The notes beneath the pieces were generated by a model, which saw only the letters and a program-made list of their open reading frames with translations, was not told where the DNA came from and searched no databases. From positions 1 through 10,559 of the forward strand of contig JAHEXO010000030.1 in NCBI GenBank assembly GCA_023252065.1: a DNA stretch of 10,559 nt, written 5' to 3'. Source of the DNA: Nocardioides sp. (GTDB lineage: Bacteria; Actinomycetota; Actinomycetes; Propionibacteriales; Nocardioidaceae). The number at the start of each line of letters is the position of its first letter. The stretch's first letter is position 1. This document shows positions 6,681 through 10,559 of the stretch, piece after piece. Position numbers and translations under genes: made by a program.

Positions 6681-6708
6681 ACGATAACCAGACGTCGCCT
6701 CGGAGCAA
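6681..6708 (-). promoter_or_regulatory. map: Candidate promoter of the methionine aminopeptidase gene
   Basis: On the minus strand TTGCTC (6703-6708) is followed after 16 bases by TATCGT (6681-6686), a fair -10 that matches TAnnnT. This predicts a leader of about 70 bases to the ATG at 6603. The -35 is poor beyond its TTG. A 10-base direct repeat ACTGCGCCGC lies on both sides (6655-6664 and 6708-6717), the second copy touching the -35; any regulatory meaning is speculative. Confidence 0.4.
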
Positions 6709-6818
6709 CTGCGCCGCCTGACAACCGCCTTCGGGAGCAGCGCGTCAGATGGGTGTCGATCTGGTCACGAGTCCTCCTCGCTGCTTGCCCGGACCCGCCA
6801 CGGCGGTTTGACTGCCTG

Positions 6819-6845
6819 GGCCGAGCGCGGGGGAGGGCCTCGGCC
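6819..6845 (+). other. Inverted repeat in the leader of the ABC operon
   Basis: GGCCGAG (6819-6825) and CTCGGCC (6839-6845) form a 7-bp perfect repeat around a 13-base spacer, ending 17 bases before the ribosome binding site of the first ATPase gene. It could be an operator or leader hairpin. The rest of the 6604-6874 gap shows only a short CCGCC/GGCGG hairpin at 6795-6806 and no convincing plus-strand promoter. Confidence 0.3.
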
Positions 6846-6874
6846 GGGAGATCCAGCGACGTGAGGAGTGCGCA

Positions 6875-7756
6875 GTGCAGCAGGTCGCCGAGGAGGCGCC
6901 GGCGCCGGTCGGTGGCCTGTCGGTCCGGTGCCAGGGCCTGGTCCACCTCTACAAGACCTTCGAGGGGCACGACGTCGTCGCGCTGCAGGGGGTCGACCTC
7001 AGCGTCGAGCCCGGCGAGCGGGTCGCCTTCCTCGGCCCGAGCGGGTCCGGGAAGTCGACGCTGCTGACCCTCTTCGGCGGCATCCAGCGGCCGAGCGCGG
7101 GGCGGATCTTCCTGGGCGGTGAGGAGATCTCGCGGATGAGCGAGCGGCAGCTGACCAAGGTCCGCGCCTCCCGGGTGAGCACGATGCTCCAGGGCGCCAC
7201 CCGCAACCTGCTGCACTACGCCACGGCCAAGCAGAACCTGCGCTTCAGCCGCGCCGCCAGCGCCGACCCCGACCGCACCCTCGGCGACGCAGAGCTGTTG
7301 CGTCGGGTCGGCCTGGAGTCCCACGGCGACCAGGTCGTCTCGTCGATGTCCGGCGGCGAGCGCCAGCGGCTCGCGCTGGCGTGCTCGATCACCACTGCTC
7401 CGCAGCTCCTCCTCGCCGACGAGCCGACCAGCCAGCTCAGCCACGAGGACCGCGACCACGTGCTCGAGCTGATCCACGGCCTCGGCCACGACTTCGGCAC
7501 CACGATCCTGGTCGTCACCCACCAGCCCGAGGTGGCCGGCACGTTCCCGCGCACGGTGACCATGCGTGGCGGCCGGGTGGGCATGGAGGGCCGCGCCGGT
7601 GCCGAGTACGTCGTCGTCGGTGCCGAGGGCGTCGTCCACCTGCCCGCCCACATCGCCCGCGACTGGCCCCAGGGCACGCTGGTGCGGATCGAGCCGGAGC
7701 AGGTCGACAAGCTCCTGCTCAGTCGCTCGCGCGGCGACGACGAGGAGGGGGAGTGA
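6875..7756 (+). CDS. ABC transporter ATPase 1 with AbrB-like C-terminal extension
   Basis: The 293-residue ATPase belongs to the LolD/MacB/FtsE-like group that drives FtsX-type permeases. Walker A GPSGSGKS is at 54-61, the Q-loop Gln at 106, and the signature MSGGERQ at 158-164. Walker B LLLADEP is at 178-184 with catalytic Glu183, and the H-loop is His216. The D-loop reads SQLS (186-189) instead of the usual SxLD, so its aspartate is missing. After about residue 235 there is an extra domain of some 55 residues with a hydrophobic-strand, GxVxLP, GTLVRIE pattern that recalls an AbrB/SpoVT-type swapped hairpin. Its role, perhaps dimerisation or regulation, is inferred. GTG 6875 is chosen for the strong GAGGAG (6863-6868) six bases upstream. 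It overlaps ATPase 2 by four bases (GTGA). It is cytoplasmic, associated with the membrane permease. Confidence 0.92.
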   Translation: MQQVAEEAPAPVGGLSVRCQGLVHLYKTFEGHDVVALQGVDLSVEPGERVAFLGPSGSGKSTLLTLFGGIQRPSAGRIFLGGEEISRMSERQLTKVRASRVSTMLQGATRNLLHYATAKQNLRFSRAASADPDRTLGDAELLRRVGLESHGDQVVSSMSGGERQRLALACSITTAPQLLLADEPTSQLSHEDRDHVLELIHGLGHDFGTTILVVTHQPEVAGTFPRTVTMRGGRVGMEGRAGAEYVVVGAEGVVHLPAHIARDWPQGTLVRIEPEQVDKLLLSRSRGDDEEGE

Positions 7757-8415
7757 GCCCGCTCGAGCTCGAGGACGTGTCCAGCAACATCGGCGGCCGC
7801 TGGGTGCTGGAGCGGCTGTCGCTCTCGATCCGGCCCGGTGAGGTGACGTCGCTGGCAGGCCCGTCCGGCTCGGGCAAGACCACGCTGCTCTCGATCGCGG
7901 GCGGCCTGGTCAAGCCGACGACCGGGTTCGCGTCGTACGACGGTCACCACCTGTGGCAGGGCGACGGCGACCCGCGCCACGAGGTCGCGTTCGTGCTGCA
8001 GGTCTACGGCCTCGTCCCGATCCTGAGCGCCCGCGAGAACGTCGCGATCGCGCTCCGGGCCCGCGGCGCCAGGCCGGCCGAGGCCGACGAGCGGGCCGAC
8101 GCCGAGCTGGCCCGCTTCCACATCGGCGACCTCGGCGACCGGCAGGTCGAGGAGCTCTCCGGCGGCCAGATGCAGCGGGTCGCCTGCGCTCGCGCCTTCG
8201 CCGTGCGCCCCAGCGTCCTGCTCGCCGATGAGCCCACCAGCGAGCTCGACGAGGGCAACCGCGAGCACGTCATGGACCAGCTGCGCGTCGAGGCGGCGCG
8301 CGGCGCGGTCGTGGTCGTGGCCACCCACGACCCCGCGGTCGTCGAGGCCGCCGACCGCCGGCTGGTCCTCGACGAGGGCCGGCTGCTCCCCGAGCACGCA
8401 CCCGGCGAGTACTGA
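7753..8415 (+). CDS. ABC transporter ATPase 2 (FtsX/MacB type partner)
   Basis: The 220-residue protein is a minimal, canonical ATPase. It has Walker A GPSGSGKT (36-43), Q-loop Gln83, signature ELSGGQMQR (134-142), Walker B VLLADEP (155-161) with Glu160, D-loop SELD (163-166) and His192. Length and motifs place it with LolD/MacB-type ATPases. The GTG at 7753 overlaps the stop of ATPase 1 and directly follows the purine-rich GAGGAGGGGG (7742-7751); the frame is open further upstream, but those residues are a shadow of ATPase 1. Two different ATPases before one or more FtsX-like permeases suggest a heterodimeric motor. It shares its operon with the permease six bases downstream. Confidence 0.93.
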   Translation: MSPLELEDVSSNIGGRWVLERLSLSIRPGEVTSLAGPSGSGKTTLLSIAGGLVKPTTGFASYDGHHLWQGDGDPRHEVAFVLQVYGLVPILSARENVAIALRARGARPAEADERADAELARFHIGDLGDRQVEELSGGQMQRVACARAFAVRPSVLLADEPTSELDEGNREHVMDQLRVEAARGAVVVVATHDPAVVEAADRRLVLDEGRLLPEHAPGEY

Positions 8416-8421
8416 CCCGTC

Positions 8422-10542
8422 ATGCTCCTCCGTGCCATCCGGGCTCACCGCCTCGCGTCCGTCGCGACGTTCGTGCTCGCCCTCGTCGTGTCGGCAGGGT
8501 CGGTGGCGGTGGTGGGTGCGGCCCGCGTCGGCGGTACGCCGGGCGCGGTCGCGGCCATGCTCGCGCTCTACGGCGGAGTGGCACTCGCCGAGCAGACCTC
8601 GCGGAGCGCGACAGCCCGGCGCAAGGACGTCGCCCTGGCCCGCCTCCGCGGCCTCGCCGGCACGCGCCTGGTGGGCTTCGCCGCAGCTCCGCTGCTCGCG
8701 GTCACGCTGATCGGGGTCGTCCTGGGCTCCGTGCTCGGGGTCTGGCTGGCCGGGTGGATCGCCGGCGGCTGGGGCGGGTCCTACGCCCTGGGCACGCGCG
8801 AGGTCGTGGTCGGGGTCGGGCTGCTGGCCGGCGCGTGGGCGACGGTGTGCACGGTCACCGGCGCCCATCTGCGCAGCCCCTTGGTCGAGGCCCTCGCTCC
8901 GCAGCCCAAGCGGCATGCCACCACCTGGGTGTCGCTCTTCCTGGAGATCCTGCTCGTGGCCGCCGGGGTGCTCGCGGTCTACGAGGCCCATCGCGGCGAC
9001 CACGGCTGGGTCGCGACGATCGCGCCCGCCCTGGTCGCGCTGGCCGTCGGGCAGGTGGTGATGTGGCTGCTCGCACTGACCCCGCGCACCGGTCGCCGCC
9101 TGGGTCCGGAGCTGACGACCCGGCGGCTGCGTCGCGATCCCGAGCCGGGCTCGGCGGTCCGGATCGTGGTGGCGGCCGGGTTGCTGCTCGCGGTCACCCT
9201 CACCGGCACCAGCGCCGCCGCGGCCTGGCGCAACGATGCCGCCCACCTGCGGGCCGGCGGCCCCACCGTCGTCCCGTTCAAGGCCGGCGCCCTGCGGGCC
9301 TACGCCGCCGCGCACGACATCGACCCGCAGGGGCGCTGGCTGATGGCCGCGGTGGCGGTCGACGACCTCAACGCCCGTGACCGACGGGTCTTCGTCGACG
9401 CTGCGCGCTGGCCGGCCGTGGTCGGCGACTTCGTCTCCGGCACCAGCGTCGCCGGTGCCACGCCCGGCCTGAGGACGCTCGCCGACCAGCCCGACCCTGT
9501 GCTCTTCCGTGGCGACACGCTCCAGGCGCAGGTCTCAGGGCTGGGCAAGGGCCCCGCGGCGATCAAGGTCCGGTACGTCGGCGACCCGGGCTACCCGCTC
9601 TCCGTGCGCATGCCGATCACCGCCGACGGCACGACGTCCCGCCCGATCCGCGGCTGTCGCGTCGGCTGCTCCTTGCTGTCGGTGTCGGCCCAGGGCCTGG
9701 CCTCCTTCGACCTCACCCGGCTGCGGGTGGGCGACACCGACCTCCTCGACCACCCCCGCCACCAGGACTTCGGCCCGACCGAGCTCCTCGAGGTCAGCAG
9801 CGCAGGAAGCCCCCAGCAGGCTCTCGCCACCCCTGGCCTCGAGGGCCACGCGACGGTGCCGAGCATCGACGGCAACGCAGCGGCGATCGACGTCGTCGAC
9901 CAGGTCGCGGCGGTGCCCTTCCTGGGGCGGGCCGGCTCGCTGCTCGACCTGTCGCGGGCTCTGCGGGGCGCCGTCGGGAGCGTCGCGGTCGCCGAGCCCG
10001 TCGTCGTCGCCCGGGCTGACACCCCGACACCGCTCCTCGCCCGGTTGAAGGCCGACGGCGGCGGCGCCCCCACGTCGTACGACGAGGTGGCGGCCGCGCT
10101 CGACCGCACGCCCGAGGCGCGGGCCGACCGGCTGGCGCTCTGGGTGGCGGTCGGGATCGCCCTGGTCGCACTGACCCACCTCCTGGCCTGGCTCGGCGGC
10201 CAGGTCGGCCGCCGCCGGGCCGAGGTGGCAGGGCTGCGGACCGCAGGCTTCCGACCCGGCGCCGTACGTCGTGCCTACCTGACCGAGGCCGGCCTGCTGG
10301 CCGCGGTCGTGCTGGTCGCGTCGGGAGTGGCAGCAGTGCTCGCCACCAGGGCTCTGCTCACCCCGCTGACGCTGGTGGGCGGCTGGGCGGAGGCACCGGT
10401 GCTGGCGCTCGGGGTGCGGCCGTGGACCCTGGCCGCGGTGCTGCTCATGGTCACCTCGGTGACGGCCCTCGCCTGCGGCGTCGTCTTCACCCGCTTCGGA
10501 CGTGCTGCGCGGCCCGCTGCCCTCAGGGAGGGTGACCGATGA
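8422..10542 (+). CDS. FtsX-like ABC transporter permease
   Basis: The 706-residue membrane protein is the permease of the operon. Hydrophobic segments at about 12-34, 39-56, 83-115, 126-146, 170-188, 197-218, 247-267, 572-592, 621-648 and 667-690 suggest ten membrane spans with both ends inside. Residues 269-571 form a large extracytoplasmic domain. Basic, cytoplasmic stretches ARRKDVALARLRGL (65-78) and GRRRAEVAGLRTAGF (596-610) precede the spans of the two FtsX halves and are the likely coupling helices. Such MacB/LolCDE-like systems use ATP hydrolysis to move their outer domains rather than to transport through a channel; the substrate here (lipid, lipoprotein, peptide or antibiotic) is unknown. 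Cys412 and Cys416 in the outer domain could form a disulfide. The ATG at 8422 is fixed because the ATPase 2 stop is in the same frame nine bases before; it has almost no ribosome binding site, so it relies on coupling. Confidence 0.9.
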   Translation: MLLRAIRAHRLASVATFVLALVVSAGSVAVVGAARVGGTPGAVAAMLALYGGVALAEQTSRSATARRKDVALARLRGLAGTRLVGFAAAPLLAVTLIGVVLGSVLGVWLAGWIAGGWGGSYALGTREVVVGVGLLAGAWATVCTVTGAHLRSPLVEALAPQPKRHATTWVSLFLEILLVAAGVLAVYEAHRGDHGWVATIAPALVALAVGQVVMWLLALTPRTGRRLGPELTTRRLRRDPEPGSAVRIVVAAGLLLAVTLTGTSAAAAWRNDAAHLRAGGPTVVPFKAGALRAYAAAHDIDPQGRWLMAAVAVDDLNARDRRVFVDAARWPAVVGDFVSGTSVAGATPGLRTLADQPDPVLFRGDTLQAQVSGLGKGPAAIKVRYVGDPGYPLSVRMPITADGTTSRPIRGCRVGCSLLSVSAQGLASFDLTRLRVGDTDLLDHPRHQDFGPTELLEVSSAGSPQQALATPGLEGHATVPSIDGNAAAIDVVDQVAAVPFLGRAGSLLDLSRALRGAVGSVAVAEPVVVARADTPTPLLARLKADGGGAPTSYDEVAAALDRTPEARADRLALWVAVGIALVALTHLLAWLGGQVGRRRAEVAGLRTAGFRPGAVRRAYLTEAGLLAAVVLVASGVAAVLATRALLTPLTLVGGWAEAPVLALGVRPWTLAAVLLMVTSVTALACGVVFTRFGRAARPAALREGDR

Positions 10543-10559
10543 GCACCCGTCTCTCCCGG
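10539..10559 (+). CDS. Start of a further operon gene, truncated by the window end
   Basis: ATG at 10539 overlaps the permease stop (ATGA) and has a strong AGGGAGGG (10525-10532) six bases upstream. Only seven codons are visible (MSTRLSR), too few to identify it. The basic start would suit a membrane or exported protein, for example a second FtsX-like permease, which is common after such gene pairs; that is inference from context. Confidence 0.6.

Noticed and set aside
6604..6708. Longer start for methionine aminopeptidase at 6708
   Set aside because: The extra 35 residues do not resemble the family, and the ATG at 6603 has a good ribosome binding site; the likely promoter lies inside the extension.
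6754..6759. Exact TGTCGA upstream of the ABC operon as a second ECF42 -35 element
   Set aside because: No CGA/CGT follows at 16-18 bases, and the same hexamer occurs inside the aminopeptidase gene near 6480, so chance explains it.
6808..6813. TTGACT as a housekeeping -35
   Set aside because: The expected -10 position is a G-rich run (GGGAGG), which cannot serve as a -10.
7216..9315. Very long open frame on the minus strand (699 codons)
   Set aside because: It lies opposite three confidently identified ABC genes, its composition is Gly/Arg/Asp/His-rich as antisense of GC-rich codons gives, and it has no recognisable domain.

Overview
The window is high-GC, densely coding DNA that reads as chromosome of an actinobacterium. 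The grounds are strong G/C preference at third codon positions, frequent GTG starts, ATGA/GTGA stop-start overlaps, TAnnnT -10 boxes sitting directly before start codons, and families typical of the group (a TIGR02569-like kinase fold, a DUF6226-like protein, an ECF42 sigma factor with its DGPF partner, and a fused receiver/thioredoxin-reductase protein). A Nocardioides-like member of the Propionibacteriales is my best guess, but this is inference without any search. I see no insertion sequences, integrases, tRNAs, rRNAs or CRISPR arrays.

Positions 1-965: the 5' part of a minus-strand fused receiver / glutaredoxin-like / FAD oxidoreductase gene runs off the left edge. It diverges from truA across a 39-bp gap that seems to hold two back-to-back promoters, both placed for leaderless mRNAs.

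Positions 966-3974, plus strand: truA (tRNA pseudouridine synthase) overlaps a small phosphotransferase-fold protein. These are followed by an RsmC-like methyltransferase and a DUF6226-like protein. The gaps are short (overlap, 70 bp, 9 bp), so one transcript is plausible. Two of the four concern RNA modification.

Positions 4026-5693, plus strand: a candidate ECF-type promoter precedes a YCII/DGPF-domain gene that overlaps by 4 bp an ECF42 sigma factor with a C-terminal TPR region. This is the classic ECF42 module with no anti-sigma gene. It probably activates its own operon, with sensing assigned to the TPR part.

Positions 5694-6603: a 13-bp perfect inverted repeat with internal hairpins separates the sigma gene from a convergent methionine aminopeptidase gene and is a good bidirectional terminator candidate.

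Positions 6604-10559, plus strand: after a 271-bp gap comes a tightly packed FtsX/MacB-type ABC transporter operon. It holds ATPase 1 (with an AbrB-like C-terminal extension and an altered D-loop), ATPase 2 (canonical), a 706-residue permease with a large extracytoplasmic domain, and the first seven codons of another overlapping gene.

Most of the window is ordinary chromosome. The items most worth a second look are the degenerate receiver domain, the ECF42 module with its candidate promoter, the structured repeat at 5706-5773, and the unequal ATPase pair.
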